A DNA stretch of 64,000 nucleotides from Thermobifida fusca NBRC 14071 = JCM 3263 (GCF_001592045.1 NZ_BCWB01000046.1:1-64000); one strand, 5' to 3'; shown: positions 35,945 through 45,386, counted from the stretch's first letter. Numbers and translations are program-made. The notes: a model not told the origin generated them from the sequence alone.

Positions 35945-37098
35945 TGTGCGTCTCCCTTGAGGTAGGCGGCGGCAGTTCTAGCTCTCTCCAGCAGGGCTTC
36001 GGGGTCGTCCCCGACCACGGTCACGTGTCCGATCTTGCGGCCGGGCCGGACTTCTTTGCCGTAGAAGTGCACTTTCAGCTCCGGGTCCCGGGCCATGACA
36101 TGAATGTAGCGGTTGAACACGTGGGGGTCGTGCCCGCCGAGCAGGTTCGCCATCACCGTGAAGGGGGCCACAGTGCGCGGCGACCCCAGGGGCAGGTCCA
36201 GGACGGCCCGCAGGTGCTGTTCGAACTGCGACGTGCAGGCGCCGTCGATCGTCCAGTGGCCGGAGTTGTGCGGCCGCATCGCCAGCTCGTTGACGACGAC
36301 ACCCGTGTCGGTTTCGAACAGTTCCACGGCGAGCAGCCCCACCACGTCCAACGCAGCGGCCAGTTCGATGGCGAGCTCCTGGGCGGCCACCGCCCGGTCT
36401 TCGGACAGGTGGGGGGCAGGAGCGATCACTTCGTGGCAGATTCCGCCGCGCTGCACGGTCTCCACCACCGGGTAGGCCGCGACCTGGCCGTAGGGGGAGC
36501 GGGCGACCTGGACCGCGAGTTCCCGGCGGAACGCGATCTTCTCTTCGACCAGCAGCGGGACCTGCTCGCGGGCGGCGCGCTCTACGACGGCCGCGGCCTC
36601 TGCTGCATCGCCGACTACCCACACGCCTTTGCCGTCGTAGCCGCCGCGGGCCGCTTTGAGCACCACCGGCCAGCCGGTCTGCCCGGCGAACTCGGTGACC
36701 TCGTCCAGGCTGGTGATGCCGCGCCACCGCGGGCAGGGGGCGCCGAGTTCGCTCAGCCGGGTGCGCATGACCAGCTTGTCTTGGGCGTGGTGCAGCGCTT
36801 CCGGGCCGGGGCGCAGCACGATCCCGGCGTCGTGGAGTTCCCGCAGCACCGGCTGGGGGACGTGCTCGTGGTCGAACGTCACCACGTCGCTGTCTTTGGC
36901 GAAGGCGAGCAGGTCGTCGCGGCCCCGGTCGTCGCCGAGGTGCACGTCGGCGACGACCCGCGCCGCACTGTCGGTGGGGCGGGCCGCCAGGACGCGGAAG
37001 TCCACGCCCAGCGCGATCGCCGCCTGGTGGGTCATCCGGGCGAGTTGGCCGCCTCCCACCATGCCGACGACGGGGACGGTCCGGTTAGTCTCGCTCAC
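35941..37098 (-). CDS. purK: N5-carboxyaminoimidazole ribonucleotide synthase (PurK)
   Basis: This 385-residue ATP-grasp enzyme makes N5-CAIR from AIR, bicarbonate and ATP. It shows [21 protein letters not shown] (about 10-30), the ATP-grasp segment [21 protein letters not shown] (about 145) and a metal site [24 protein letters not shown] with its Glu and Asn. GTG 37098 is preceded by GAGAGGTGAGG. The divergent neighbour is a GtrA-family gene, an arrangement frequent in Actinobacteria. Confidence 0.95.
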   Translation of the reverse strand: MSETNRTVPVVGMVGGGQLARMTHQAAIALGVDFRVLAARPTDSAARVVADVHLGDDRGRDDLLAFAKDSDVVTFDHEHVPQPVLRELHDAGIVLRPGPEALHHAQDKLVMRTRLSELGAPCPRWRGITSLDEVTEFAGQTGWPVVLKAARGGYDGKGVWVVGDAAEAAAVVERAAREQVPLLVEEKIAFRRELAVQVARSPYGQVAAYPVVETVQRGGICHEVIAPAPHLSEDRAVAAQELAIELAAALDVVGLLAVELFETDTGVVVNELAMRPHNSGHWTIDGACTSQFEQHLRAVLDLPLGSPRTVAPFTVMANLLGGHDPHVFNRYIHVMARDPELKVHFYGKEVRPGRKIGHVTVVGDDPEALLERARTAAAYLKGDAQ

Positions 37099-37205
37099 GG
37101 CTGCCTCACCTCTCGTTCACGGATACTGGGGTGCGGCCCCGCTTTCCACCGACGCGGGAACCCGGAAAAGTCTAGTAATCCTCTTGGTTCAGATCGGAAC
37201 GGCTC

Positions 37206-37673
37206 GTGCGGTTGCTCTCCACGGTGTACCAGCGTTTCGCCCAACTCATCCACGAGCTGGCCAAATTCGGCGTGGTCGGCGCGGTGGCCTATGTGACGCA
37301 ACTGGTCGCCACCAACGTGTTCTGGTATGCGCTGGGCCTTCCGGAACTCGTGGGGCAGGCGCTGGGCACGGTCTGCGCCACCGTGGTGGCGTTCCTCGGC
37401 AACCGGTTCTGGACGTTCCGGCACCGTTCGCACGGCCATCTGCTGTGGTCGTATGTCATGTTCTTCGGGTTGAACGCGGTGGGGTTGGGGATCCAGGTCG
37501 CCTGCCTGTGGTTCACGATCGCGGTCCTCGGGCTGGACGGCCCGCTGGCACGGAACATCGCAGGCAATGTGGTGGGGGTGGGCCTGGGCACCCTGTTCCG
37601 GTTCTGGAGCTACCGCCGGTGGGTGTTCCGCGCCCCGCACCGGGTGTCTGCCGCAGAAGCGGAGCAGGGGTAG
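37206..37673 (+). CDS. GtrA-family membrane protein
   Basis: The 155-residue protein has four helices. It begins with the GtrA pattern ELAKFGVVGAVAYVTQLVATNVFWYAL, and GNRFWTFRHRS and FRFWSYRRWVF are the two conserved basic-aromatic loops. GtrA proteins are thought to translocate or assist polyprenyl-phosphate sugars. GTG 37206 has a weak GGAACGG upstream. It is divergent from purK. Confidence 0.85.
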   Translation: MRLLSTVYQRFAQLIHELAKFGVVGAVAYVTQLVATNVFWYALGLPELVGQALGTVCATVVAFLGNRFWTFRHRSHGHLLWSYVMFFGLNAVGLGIQVACLWFTIAVLGLDGPLARNIAGNVVGVGLGTLFRFWSYRRWVFRAPHRVSAAEAEQG

Positions 37674-37693
37674 CCCTATTCACTCAATTTTTC

Positions 37694-37709
37694 GTAAAAA
37701 GGTTTTTAC
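37694..37709. promoter_or_regulatory. AT-rich perfect palindrome (possible operator or terminator)
   Basis: GTAAAAAGGTTTTTAC consists of 7-bp inverted arms around GG. It lies 21 bp after the gtrA-family stop in a 100-bp AT-rich island (about 37680-37780) that contrasts sharply with the surrounding DNA. It could terminate the gtrA transcript or bind a regulator of the two-component genes. Confidence 0.35.
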
Positions 37710-37897
37710 TTACTTTCGACAAGGCCAACAACAAAAAGGATTATTTGCTCAGTAAACTTCTTTTTTCACAGAGCCGCTATCTCTAGGACCAGAGGACTGC
37801 GCGAAATAGGCAGCACCTGGCGAAGACAGGAGTTGCACATTTTTAGGAAATCTCTGGTCCATCGGCGAGCGTAACCCGAAAATCTCAGCGAGAGTCT

Positions 37898-37903
37898 TAC
37901 GAT
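37898..37903 (+). promoter_or_regulatory. Candidate -10 of a leaderless response-regulator promoter
   Basis: TACGAT lies 7 nt before ATG 37911, with no Shine-Dalgarno in between or upstream. This predicts a transcript starting at the start codon. Confidence 0.45.
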
Positions 37904-37910
37904 CAGTGCT

Positions 37911-38579
37911 ATGACCTGCGTTTTGCTGGCCGAAGACGATGCTTCGATCTCTGAACCGTTGGCCCGCGCGCTCCGGCGGGAAGGATATTCAGTCGACGTC
38001 ACCGTCGACGGTATGGAAACACTCGACCGTGCCCGTAGCGGCGACATCGACCTGCTCGTCTTGGACTTGGGATTGCCCGAACTGGACGGGCTCGAAGTAG
38101 CCCGGCGGCTGCGTTCCGAAGGGCACGGAACTCCGATTCTCATCCTCACCGCCCGGGCCGACGAGGTGGACACCGTCGTCGGACTGGACGCGGGGGCCGA
38201 CGACTACGTCACCAAACCCTTCCGCCTGGCAGAGCTGCTGGCCCGGGTCCGGGCCCTGCTGCGCCGCGGCGGCGGCGAAGTCCCCGTCGTCCACGGGGTG
38301 CGCATCGACACGGACTCCCGCCGAGCCTGGCTCGGCGACCGCGAACTGCAACTGACCACGAAAGAGTTCGACCTGCTGCGGGTCCTGGTCCGCGAAGCGG
38401 GCAAGGTGGTCACCCGGGAGCAGATCATGCGGGAGGTATGGGACACCAACTGGTGGGGGTCCACGAAAACACTGGACATGCACATTTCCTGGCTGCGCCG
38501 GAAGCTCGGCGACGACGCCAACCAGCCCTCCTACATCACTACGGTGCGGGGGGTCGGCTTCCGGTTCGAGAAGGAGTGA
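37911..38579 (+). CDS. OmpR-family response regulator
   Basis: The 222-residue protein has a receiver domain (1-115) with acidic pocket D9/D10, phosphoacceptor D52 (LVLDLGLPELDG) and K102 (TKPF), and an OmpR/PhoB winged-helix domain (about 130-220: TTKEFDLLRVLVREAGKVVTREQIM, DMHISWLRRKLG, VRGVGFRFE). It is a typical DNA-binding activator or repressor controlled by the histidine kinase encoded 26 bp downstream. Target genes are unknown. Confidence 0.93.
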   Translation: MTCVLLAEDDASISEPLARALRREGYSVDVTVDGMETLDRARSGDIDLLVLDLGLPELDGLEVARRLRSEGHGTPILILTARADEVDTVVGLDAGADDYVTKPFRLAELLARVRALLRRGGGEVPVVHGVRIDTDSRRAWLGDRELQLTTKEFDLLRVLVREAGKVVTREQIMREVWDTNWWGSTKTLDMHISWLRRKLGDDANQPSYITTVRGVGFRFEKE

Positions 38580-38605
38580 GGCGCCCGCGGCGTTGACGAG
38601 GCACT

Positions 38606-39889
38606 ATGCGCAGGAGGATGCTGTTCTCCACCCTCGTGGTGGCCATCGTCGCGGTACTACTGCTCGGGCTGCCCTTGGGGGCGCTCACCTACCAACAGGT
38701 GAACAACGCGAACATCGACCAACTCCAGCGGGAAGCCGAGATCATCGGCACCGAGGTGGACACCCAGCTCATGCGCGAGGGCCGCGTCGACGCCGCCTAC
38801 TTCGCCAAGGTCTACCCCCAGCGGCATATCCAGATCACTCCTAGCGGCTCCTCCACCGTGGTGACCGGAGGCTGGGAGTACGATCCGCACGCTTCCGACG
38901 CGCCTGCAGCGCTCAACGCGACTGTGGTCTCCGCCAGCGGAGCCTCCATCTCGGTGTGGCGGGACACCCGGGGGGTGCGCGAGGAGATCATCAGCGCCTG
39001 GTTGGGGATCGCTTCCCTGTCCCTGCTGGCGATCGGCGTGGCGGTAGGACTGGCGATCTTGCAGGCGAGACGGCTCACCCTGCCGCTCGTGGACTTGGCG
39101 GCAGCCGCAGAACGGCTCGGTTCCGGATTCATCAGCCCCTGGGGTCACCGCTACGGCATTCCCGAAGCCGACGCCGTGGCTGAAGTCTTAGACCGCAGCG
39201 CCGAACGCATCGCCAGCCTGATCTCCACTGAGCGGCACTTCGCTACCGACGCCTCCCACCAGTTGCGCACTCCGCTGACCGCGCTGTCGATGCGGCTGGA
39301 AGAGATCATCGCTGAAGCAGACAAACCCGATGTGGTCCGCGAGGAGGGCGAGGCCGCGCTCGCCCAGACTGAACGGCTCGTCGACATCGTGGAAAGCCTG
39401 CTCGGACGAGCCCGCCGCACCCAGAACCCCAAACTGGAACCGGTCGCGATCGACGATGTGATCGAGCAGTTCATGGAAGAGTGGCGGCCGGTGTTCACCC
39501 AGGCCGGGCGGAAGATCCAGCTCGCCGGCCAGCCGGGGCTGACCGCGATGACCGTGCCCACCGACCTGGCCCAGATCCTGGCGACCCTCGTGGAGAACGC
39601 CTTCAAGCACGGGGCTGGCACGGTGACTGTCCGCCGCGTCGAAACCGGACAGTCCGTGCGGATCGAGGTGAGCGACGAAGGCGAAGGGATTCCGGAAGAC
39701 CTCGTCCCCCGCATTTTCGAGCGTGAAGTGACGAGTGGCAACGGCACCGGACTGGGGTTGGCGCTGGCTCGGCACATCGCCGAGTCCGAAGGCGCCCGGG
39801 TGGAGTTCATCCAGTCCAAGCCGACGACGTTCGCGCTCTTCCTCCCCCCGGGCCGGGCCACTCTGGCGCGGACCACGGGGCCTGCCTGA
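38606..39889 (+). CDS. Membrane sensor histidine kinase
   Basis: This 427-residue kinase has a signal-anchor helix (5-28), an extracytoplasmic sensor of about 100 residues, a second helix (about 130-152), HAMP, and a HisKA box ATDASHQLRTPL with H218. The ATPase domain contains LVENAFKHG (N box), DEGEGIPED (G1) and GNGTGLGLALA (G2). It probably autophosphorylates and passes the phosphate to D52 of the adjacent regulator. The sensor region shows no named domain. Confidence 0.93.
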   Translation: MRRRMLFSTLVVAIVAVLLLGLPLGALTYQQVNNANIDQLQREAEIIGTEVDTQLMREGRVDAAYFAKVYPQRHIQITPSGSSTVVTGGWEYDPHASDAPAALNATVVSASGASISVWRDTRGVREEIISAWLGIASLSLLAIGVAVGLAILQARRLTLPLVDLAAAAERLGSGFISPWGHRYGIPEADAVAEVLDRSAERIASLISTERHFATDASHQLRTPLTALSMRLEEIIAEADKPDVVREEGEAALAQTERLVDIVESLLGRARRTQNPKLEPVAIDDVIEQFMEEWRPVFTQAGRKIQLAGQPGLTAMTVPTDLAQILATLVENAFKHGAGTVTVRRVETGQSVRIEVSDEGEGIPEDLVPRIFEREVTSGNGTGLGLALARHIAESEGARVEFIQSKPTTFALFLPPGRATLARTTGPA

Positions 39890-39904
39890 CCCGCCGCTCC
39901 CGTC

Positions 39905-40534
39905 TCACTCCGCTTGGGCTGCCCAGGCGGAGATCGGGGCCGCGGCGCCGTGCCCGGAGTAGACCGTGGTCTCCGGCGGCAGGGTGAAGAGGCGTCCCGC
40001 CACCGAAGTGCGGAGCGTCTCCGGGTCGTCCGGAGCATACTCTCCGCTCGCGCCGTGCCCGAGCAGGGTGTCACCGGTGAACACGGTGGCGAGCGCAGGC
40101 ACATACAGGCAGACCGAGCCAGGGGTGTACCCGGGGGTGTGCCGCACCTCCAGTTCAACCGCACCGATCTGGAGGACTTCCCCGTCCAGCAGGGGCGCAT
40201 CCGGTTCGCGGCGGGGGTGGCGCCGGTACCACAGCGGCAGGTCAGCCGGGTGGAGCAGAATCGGTGCGCTGGTGAGGTCTGCGAGGGTTTCCGCTGCGTT
40301 CACATGGCTTTCGTGGGCGTGCGTGCACACGACTGCCATCAGTTCGCGGTCACCGAGACCGCGGGAGATCGCCACCGGGTCGTGCGCCGGGTCGATCACG
40401 ATCGCGCCGCGGTCGTCCCCGATGATCCACACGTTGGCGCTGCCTTCCCGGGTCCGGGCTTCGGGAGGCAGCACTCCCGAGGTGACGACCCCGCTGACCG
40501 TGACGGGAACTGCCGTGTCAGGACTGTCGGTCAT
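39905..40534 (-). CDS. Metallo-beta-lactamase-fold hydrolase with altered metal motif
   Basis: This 209-residue MBL-fold protein is glyoxalase II-like in layout. The expected HxHxDH motif reads H72-A-H74-E-S76-H77, so the metal-2 Asp is Ser. The other ligands are present (RHTPGYTPGSVCLY for the next His region, FTGDTLL for the bridging Asp, YSGHG for the last His). Loss of the Asp suggests a mononuclear site or changed activity. ATG 40534 was preferred over GTG 40564. Substrate unknown; it is convergent with the kinase gene. Confidence 0.8.
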   Translation of the reverse strand: MTDSPDTAVPVTVSGVVTSGVLPPEARTREGSANVWIIGDDRGAIVIDPAHDPVAISRGLGDRELMAVVCTHAHESHVNAAETLADLTSAPILLHPADLPLWYRRHPRREPDAPLLDGEVLQIGAVELEVRHTPGYTPGSVCLYVPALATVFTGDTLLGHGASGEYAPDDPETLRTSVAGRLFTLPPETTVYSGHGAAAPISAWAAQAE

Positions 40535-40631
40535 GGGATGTACCACCGCTTTCCGTCGTCTCACGGCACCGCGCGGGCGACCTCTTCGTTCAAGGCCTTC
40601 CCGGCAGCCGTGGGAGAGTAACGCGGCGGGG

Positions 40632-41642
40632 TCACCCGCGTGCGGCCGCTGCCGACCCGAAACTGCGCCGCAGCGCGTAGGGCTGGAGCTGCCCCAGGCC
40701 GTGCGCGTGGCGGGCGCGCACCGCTACGACCTGGAAGCCCTCTTCGTCTTTGAGCTGGGCGGCGAGGGCCTCGTCGATGAGGACCGTGCCGGGGCGGGCG
40801 AAGGAGGTGAGCCTGCTGGCCCGGTTGACCGTGGTGCCGAACACGTCGCCGAGGAGGGCCAGCACCGGACCGTAGGCCACTCCGACCCGCACGTCCGGCA
40901 CTTCGACGTGGGTTTTGACGCCGGCGGCGAGCTGCAGGGCGATGTCCGCGGCCGAGCGGGCGTCGTCGGCGACGTAGAGGATCTCGTCCCCCAGGGTTTT
41001 GACGATCCGGCCGCCGCAGGAGGCGACGATGTCGGCGGAGGTCGCTTCGAACCCCTCCACCACGTCGGCGAGGGCGACCTCGTCCAGTTCCCTGCTGAGC
41101 GTGGTGAAGGAGACCAGGTCCGCGAAACCGACGATGAGCGGAAAGTAGTGGGGGGAAGCGTCCTCGCTCTGCTGTTCTTGGACTGCCAGGCTGCGCGAGA
41201 CAGCCGCCACGAGCTGGCGGCGCCACACATGCAGCAGCAGGGTCTCCATGTCGGGCAGCAGCTCTTTGGCGAGCCCCACCAGCGGTCCCAGATGCCCGTC
41301 GGTGTCGACCTCCGGTTTGTACGACAGGGTGGTGAGGATGCTGGTCTGCCATTCGGCGAGGCGGATCATCGTCTGGCCCATGGCGCGGGCGAGACGGATA
41401 GAGGCCTCTTCGGTGAGGAGACCGTCGCGGATCAGCCGGGCGGTGACCCGCATCGCCTCGACATCGCTGTCGGTGTAAGCGGGAACGTCGTCCTCGCGGG
41501 CAGCGAATCCCAGCGCCCGCCAGATCCTGGCGGCGAACTCAGGCGAGGTTCCCGCGAGTCGCACCACCTCATCACGGGTATACCGCGCCTCGCCTCCCAT
41601 GAGGACGGCTTCGGTCTCCTTGGGGTCAGGACGAGACGGCAT
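40632..41642 (-). CDS. Class III adenylate cyclase with N-terminal regulatory domain
   Basis: In this 336-residue protein, residues about 1-165 form an alpha-helical regulatory part like the pH-sensing autoinhibitory domain of the mycobacterial cyclase Rv1264. About 170-330 is the cyclase homology domain. Metal-binding residues are seen in FADLVSFTTLS (first Asp) and TLGDEILYV (second Asp), and transition-state residues in FGTTVNRASRL (Asn/Arg). The catalytic set is complete, so cAMP synthesis is expected. ATG 41642 has GAGAG 5 nt upstream. It follows birA on the same strand. Confidence 0.88.
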   Translation of the reverse strand: MPSRPDPKETEAVLMGGEARYTRDEVVRLAGTSPEFAARIWRALGFAAREDDVPAYTDSDVEAMRVTARLIRDGLLTEEASIRLARAMGQTMIRLAEWQTSILTTLSYKPEVDTDGHLGPLVGLAKELLPDMETLLLHVWRRQLVAAVSRSLAVQEQQSEDASPHYFPLIVGFADLVSFTTLSRELDEVALADVVEGFEATSADIVASCGGRIVKTLGDEILYVADDARSAADIALQLAAGVKTHVEVPDVRVGVAYGPVLALLGDVFGTTVNRASRLTSFARPGTVLIDEALAAQLKDEEGFQVVAVRARHAHGLGQLQPYALRRSFGSAAAARG

Positions 41643-41824
41643 GGGTTCTCTCGTATTCGAGGTCGGGGCGGTAGGGGTGACGCCCGCTGGACATGGGTGA
41701 GCCGACACCCCTCCTAGCGAGGTGAGGCGCGCATGACTGTCGGTTTAGCCCTTCTCGGGCTTCCCCGTCAAGAAACACCTGCTTGAAGGGCTGCGGGCCG
41801 GCGGATGGGCGAAGCGGGAGGTGG

Positions 41825-42664
41825 TCAGGGGCCGGCGAAGCGGACGTGGACGACGTCTCCCACGGTCAGGGCGTGGTCGCGACCGCCGTCGGAGCGTACC
41901 TGGAGTCGCCCGTCCGTGTCGATCCCCATGGCCGTACCCTCCACCACGCTGTTGCCGGGGAGGTGGACGCGCACCTGTTGACCAAGAGTAGAACACACAG
42001 AACGATACTCCGCGGCCAGTCCACTGCGCTCAGCGTCCCCATCGTGCTCGACCCAGCGGGTGTAGCGGTCCGCGAACGCCTGCAGGATCGCGCAGAGCAG
42101 GAGGCCGCGGTCGACGCAGGACGCTCCGGCGAGCGCCAGCGAGGTGGCCGTGGGCACGGGGAGTTCCGCCGCGGTCTGGGTGACGTTGAGCCCTGTGCCG
42201 ATCACCACGGCCGGCCCGGACGGGCCGAAGACGGCTTCGGAGAGGATGCCCGCAATTTTGCGGTCTTGGGCGAGAACGTCGTTGGGCCATTTCACCTGGG
42301 CGTCGACCGCGGCGACCCGCCGCACCCCGGCGGCGGTCGCCGCCCCCATGAGCAGGGGCAGCCACCCGTAGCGGGCGGACGGGACCGTGGGGCGCAGCAG
42401 GACCGAGAAGGTCAGTGCGGCCCGCGCCGGGGTGTGGAACGACCTGCCGAGCCGGCCGCGTCCCGCGGTCTGGTGCTCGGTGACGAGCACCGTGCCCGCG
42501 GGAGCGCCCTGCCGCGCCTGGGCGAGCAGCTCGGTGTTGGTGGATCCGAGCGACGGCACGACGTGGACGCTGGTCCACAGCGCTCCCGGCTGGACCAGGG
42601 CCTGGTGGAGCGCCTGCTGGTCCAGGGGCGGCCTGCTCAGGTCGGAGTGGAGCGAAGAAGGCAT
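41825..42664 (-). CDS. birA: Biotin--[acetyl-CoA-carboxylase] ligase (BirA)
   Basis: This 279-residue ligase attaches biotin, through biotinyl-AMP, to the carboxylase carrier lysine. Motifs are VPSLGSTNTELLAQARQGAPAG (about 36), TEHQTAGRGRLGRSFHTP (the nucleotide loop GRGRxGR), and VKWPNDVLAQDRKIAGIL. There is no N-terminal helix-turn-helix, so it is a class I ligase without repressor function. Its likely client, the alpha subunit at 47.5 kb, lies close by, and PEP carboxylase is immediately upstream on the same strand. Confidence 0.93.
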   Translation of the reverse strand: MPSSLHSDLSRPPLDQQALHQALVQPGALWTSVHVVPSLGSTNTELLAQARQGAPAGTVLVTEHQTAGRGRLGRSFHTPARAALTFSVLLRPTVPSARYGWLPLLMGAATAAGVRRVAAVDAQVKWPNDVLAQDRKIAGILSEAVFGPSGPAVVIGTGLNVTQTAAELPVPTATSLALAGASCVDRGLLLCAILQAFADRYTRWVEHDGDAERSGLAAEYRSVCSTLGQQVRVHLPGNSVVEGTAMGIDTDGRLQVRSDGGRDHALTVGDVVHVRFAGP

Positions 42665-42685
42665 AGTCCCATTCAAGCAACGGCG

Positions 42686-42718
42686 AAGCCGCCTTCCCCC
42701 GCAGGGAGAGGGCGGCTT
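42686..42718 (-). terminator. Hairpin after ppc
   Basis: AAGCCGCC (42686-42693) pairs with GGCGGCTT (42711-42718), and the interior CCC/GGG runs can extend the stem. It lies 28 bp downstream of the ppc stop and just ahead of the birA start. Confidence 0.55.
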
Positions 42719-42745
42719 TGCCATGGAATTGCCGCAGCTCGGCGC

Positions 42746-45373
42746 TCACCCAGTGTTCTGGAGCCCTGCGGCCACACCGTTGACCGAGAGCAGCAGGAGC
42801 CGTTCCAGGTGGTTGCGGTCCTCCTCGGACAGCCGGTCGGCTTCCCCGGTGCGCAGGGCTTCCAGAGCACGCAGCTGCAGGTGCGAAAGGGCGTCCACGT
42901 AGGGGTTGCGCAGGTCGACCGCGCGGGACAGCACCCGGCGGTTCTCGAGGAGGCGGGTGTGCCGCGTGACTTTGAGGACCAGTTCCCGGGTGCGGTCGTA
43001 TTCGGCGAGGACCTGTTCGGTGAGCTCTGGACGCCCGCCCAGCGCGAGGTAGCGCTCGGCGATCACCCGGTCGGTCTTGGCCAGGCTCATCTCGGCGTTG
43101 TCCAGCAGCGAGGCGAACAGCGGCCACTCCTTGTAGGCGGTGTGCAGCGCTTCCAGGTCGTCGACCGCGGCCAGGCCGCTGCCGAGCCCGTACCAGCCAG
43201 GCAGATTGACCCGGGTCTGGGTCCAGGCGAACACCCACGGGATAGCGCGGAGGTCGTCGAGGCCGCGGGCAGCCGAGCGGCGCGCCGGACGCGACCCCAG
43301 CCGCAGCTCACTCAGCTCCTCCAACGGGCTGACCCGGGAGAACCACTCCGCGAACCCTTCAGTGTCGACGAGGGCGCGGTAGGCGGCGTGGGCGGCTTCG
43401 GCGATGCGGTCAGCCATACCGCGGAACCGGGCGGCTGCCTCGGCGGCTCTCCGCTGCACGCTTTCGGTGGAGGCCATGAGCACGGCGTGGCCCACCTGTT
43501 CGATGTGGCGGTGGGCGATCGCCCGCTGACCGTAGCGGGCGAAGATGACTTCGCCCTGCTCGGTGACCTTGAAGCGGCCGTCCACCGATCCGGGGGCCTG
43601 GGCGAGGACGGCCCGGTTGGCGGGCCCGCCGCCGCGGCCCAGGGCACCGCCGCGGCCGTGGAACAGGGTGAGTTTGATGTCGTGCTCGCGCGCCCATTCG
43701 GCCAGCCGCGCCTGGGCGTCGTAGAGCCGCAGGGTGGCGCTGACCGGGCCGACGTCCTTGGCGGAGTCGCTGTAGCCGAGCATGACTTCCATGCGGCGGC
43801 CGGTCTGCTCGAGGCGGCGCTGGACGGCGGGCAGGCGGAGCATGCCGTCGAGGACCTGGGGGGCCGCGTCCAGGTCGGCACCGGTTTCGAAGAGCGGGAT
43901 GACGTCGAGGATGGGCGCCTTGCCCGGGGGCATGGCGTGCTCGGCGAGCTCGTAGACGGCGGCGATGTCGTCAGCGGACTGGGTGAAGCTGACGATGTAG
44001 CGGCGGCATGCTTCCACGCCGAACCGCTCCTGAATCCAGGCGACGACCCGCAGGGTGGCGAGGACTTCCTCGGTACGTTCGGACAGTTCCCCGCCAGCGC
44101 GTATCTCCTTGAGTGCGGCGGCGTGGACTGCGCTGTGCTGGCGGATTTCCAGTTCCGCGAGGTGGAAGCCGAAGGTTTCGGCCTGCCAGATGAGGTTTTG
44201 GAGTTCGCCGTAGGCTTGGCGCACAGCGCCCGCGGCAGCAAGCGACTCTTGGACGGTCCGCAGGTCGGCGAGGAACGCTTCCGGGTTGGGGTAGCCGAGG
44301 TCGGCGTTGCGCAGCCGGGTGGCGCGGAGCCGTTCCGCGGCGAGCAGCAGGAGCTGGCGGTGGGGTTCGTTGGGCGAGCGCTTGATGATCTCCTGCATCA
44401 GGCGCGGGTAGGCAGCCCGGGCGCTGCTCAGCGCGGCGCGCAGTTCCGCGCTGGGCGGGGTGAGGCCGGTGTACTCGGTGTGGGTGCGGCCGATGCGTTC
44501 GCAGGCGTTTTCCAGGGCGCGCAGCACGTGCTCGGACTGGATGGTGATGGCTTCCCGCGTCACTTCGTGGGTGACGAAGGGGTTGCCGTCGCGGTCACCG
44601 CCGATCCAACTGCCGTAGCGGACGAAGGCTTTCGCCAGCGCGGGGCGCCGTCCGCAGCCTTCGGGGTCGAGCGCCCGGTCGAGGCTGCGGTAGACCTCGG
44701 GGATGACGGTGAAGATGGTCTCGTCGAAGGCGGCCATGGCGGTCCGCACTTCGTCGAGCGGGTCCATCTTCGTATAGCGGAGCTGTGATGTTCGCCACAG
44801 CAGGTCGATTTCTTCGAGGAGTCTGCGACGCGCCTCGGCTTCGGCGCCGCTTCCCGGGTGGGCCGCGTGCAGGCGTTCCAGTTGGGCACTGATGCGCTGG
44901 ATCGCGGTGGAGACGGCGCGACGGCGCGCTTCGGTGGGGTGCGCGGTCAGGACCGGGTGGAATTCCATGCCCGCGATGAGTTCGCGCAGCCGCTCTGGCC
45001 CGGCGTCTTCGCGGATGGAGTGCACTGCGGCAGCCAGCGATTCGCGCTGCGGTGTGGCCGCGTCGTCGCGTTCCCGCAGGGCGCGCATACGGTGGTGCTC
45101 TTCAGCCAGGTTGACCAGGTGGAAGTAGACGGTGAAGGCACGCGCCACCTGCTTGGCGCGTTCCAGTGGCCACGAGGCGACGAGCTCGGTGATCTCTTTG
45201 CCCTCGACCGTCCCCTCGCGAGCTCCGATGACGGCGCGGCGGAGTCGTTCCACATCGTCAAGCAGGTCTTGACCGCCACTCTCGGCAAGTACGGTGCCGA
45301 GCATTTCGCCGAGCAACCGGACGTCGCGGCGAAGCTGGTCGGGCATCTCCTGGCGGGCGCTGTCGCGTGTCAT
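42746..45373 (-). CDS. ppc: Phosphoenolpyruvate carboxylase
   Basis: This 875-residue enzyme carboxylates PEP with bicarbonate to oxaloacetate, replenishing the citric acid cycle. Visible catalytic motifs are FHPVLTAHPTEARRR (His, about 140), GYSDSAKDVGPVSATL, LFHGRGGALGRGGGPANRA (the mobile Arg/Gly loop), and near the C-terminus VLKVTRHTRLLENRRVLSRAVDLRNPYVDALSHLQ-type residues ending in NTG. The length fits the family. ATG 45373 lacks a Shine-Dalgarno but is 7 nt after TATCGT. It is divergent from the carboxylase beta gene. Confidence 0.96.
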   Translation of the reverse strand: MTRDSARQEMPDQLRRDVRLLGEMLGTVLAESGGQDLLDDVERLRRAVIGAREGTVEGKEITELVASWPLERAKQVARAFTVYFHLVNLAEEHHRMRALRERDDAATPQRESLAAAVHSIREDAGPERLRELIAGMEFHPVLTAHPTEARRRAVSTAIQRISAQLERLHAAHPGSGAEAEARRRLLEEIDLLWRTSQLRYTKMDPLDEVRTAMAAFDETIFTVIPEVYRSLDRALDPEGCGRRPALAKAFVRYGSWIGGDRDGNPFVTHEVTREAITIQSEHVLRALENACERIGRTHTEYTGLTPPSAELRAALSSARAAYPRLMQEIIKRSPNEPHRQLLLLAAERLRATRLRNADLGYPNPEAFLADLRTVQESLAAAGAVRQAYGELQNLIWQAETFGFHLAELEIRQHSAVHAAALKEIRAGGELSERTEEVLATLRVVAWIQERFGVEACRRYIVSFTQSADDIAAVYELAEHAMPPGKAPILDVIPLFETGADLDAAPQVLDGMLRLPAVQRRLEQTGRRMEVMLGYSDSAKDVGPVSATLRLYDAQARLAEWAREHDIKLTLFHGRGGALGRGGGPANRAVLAQAPGSVDGRFKVTEQGEVIFARYGQRAIAHRHIEQVGHAVLMASTESVQRRAAEAAARFRGMADRIAEAAHAAYRALVDTEGFAEWFSRVSPLEELSELRLGSRPARRSAARGLDDLRAIPWVFAWTQTRVNLPGWYGLGSGLAAVDDLEALHTAYKEWPLFASLLDNAEMSLAKTDRVIAERYLALGGRPELTEQVLAEYDRTRELVLKVTRHTRLLENRRVLSRAVDLRNPYVDALSHLQLRALEALRTGEADRLSEEDRNHLERLLLLSVNGVAAGLQNTG

Positions 45374-45380
45374 GGCACAG

Positions 45381-45386
45381 ACGATA
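45381..45386 (-). promoter_or_regulatory. Candidate -10 of a leaderless ppc promoter
   Basis: TATCGT on the minus strand fits TANNNT and is 7 nt from ATG 45373. The divergent interval to pccB (45374-45597) is AT-rich around 45425-45485. Confidence 0.4.

Noticed and set aside
41783-44788. Open frame of about 1000 codons on the plus strand opposite birA and ppc
   Set aside because: It is the antisense shadow of two well-conserved genes; its composition is biased and it has no family motif or ribosome site.
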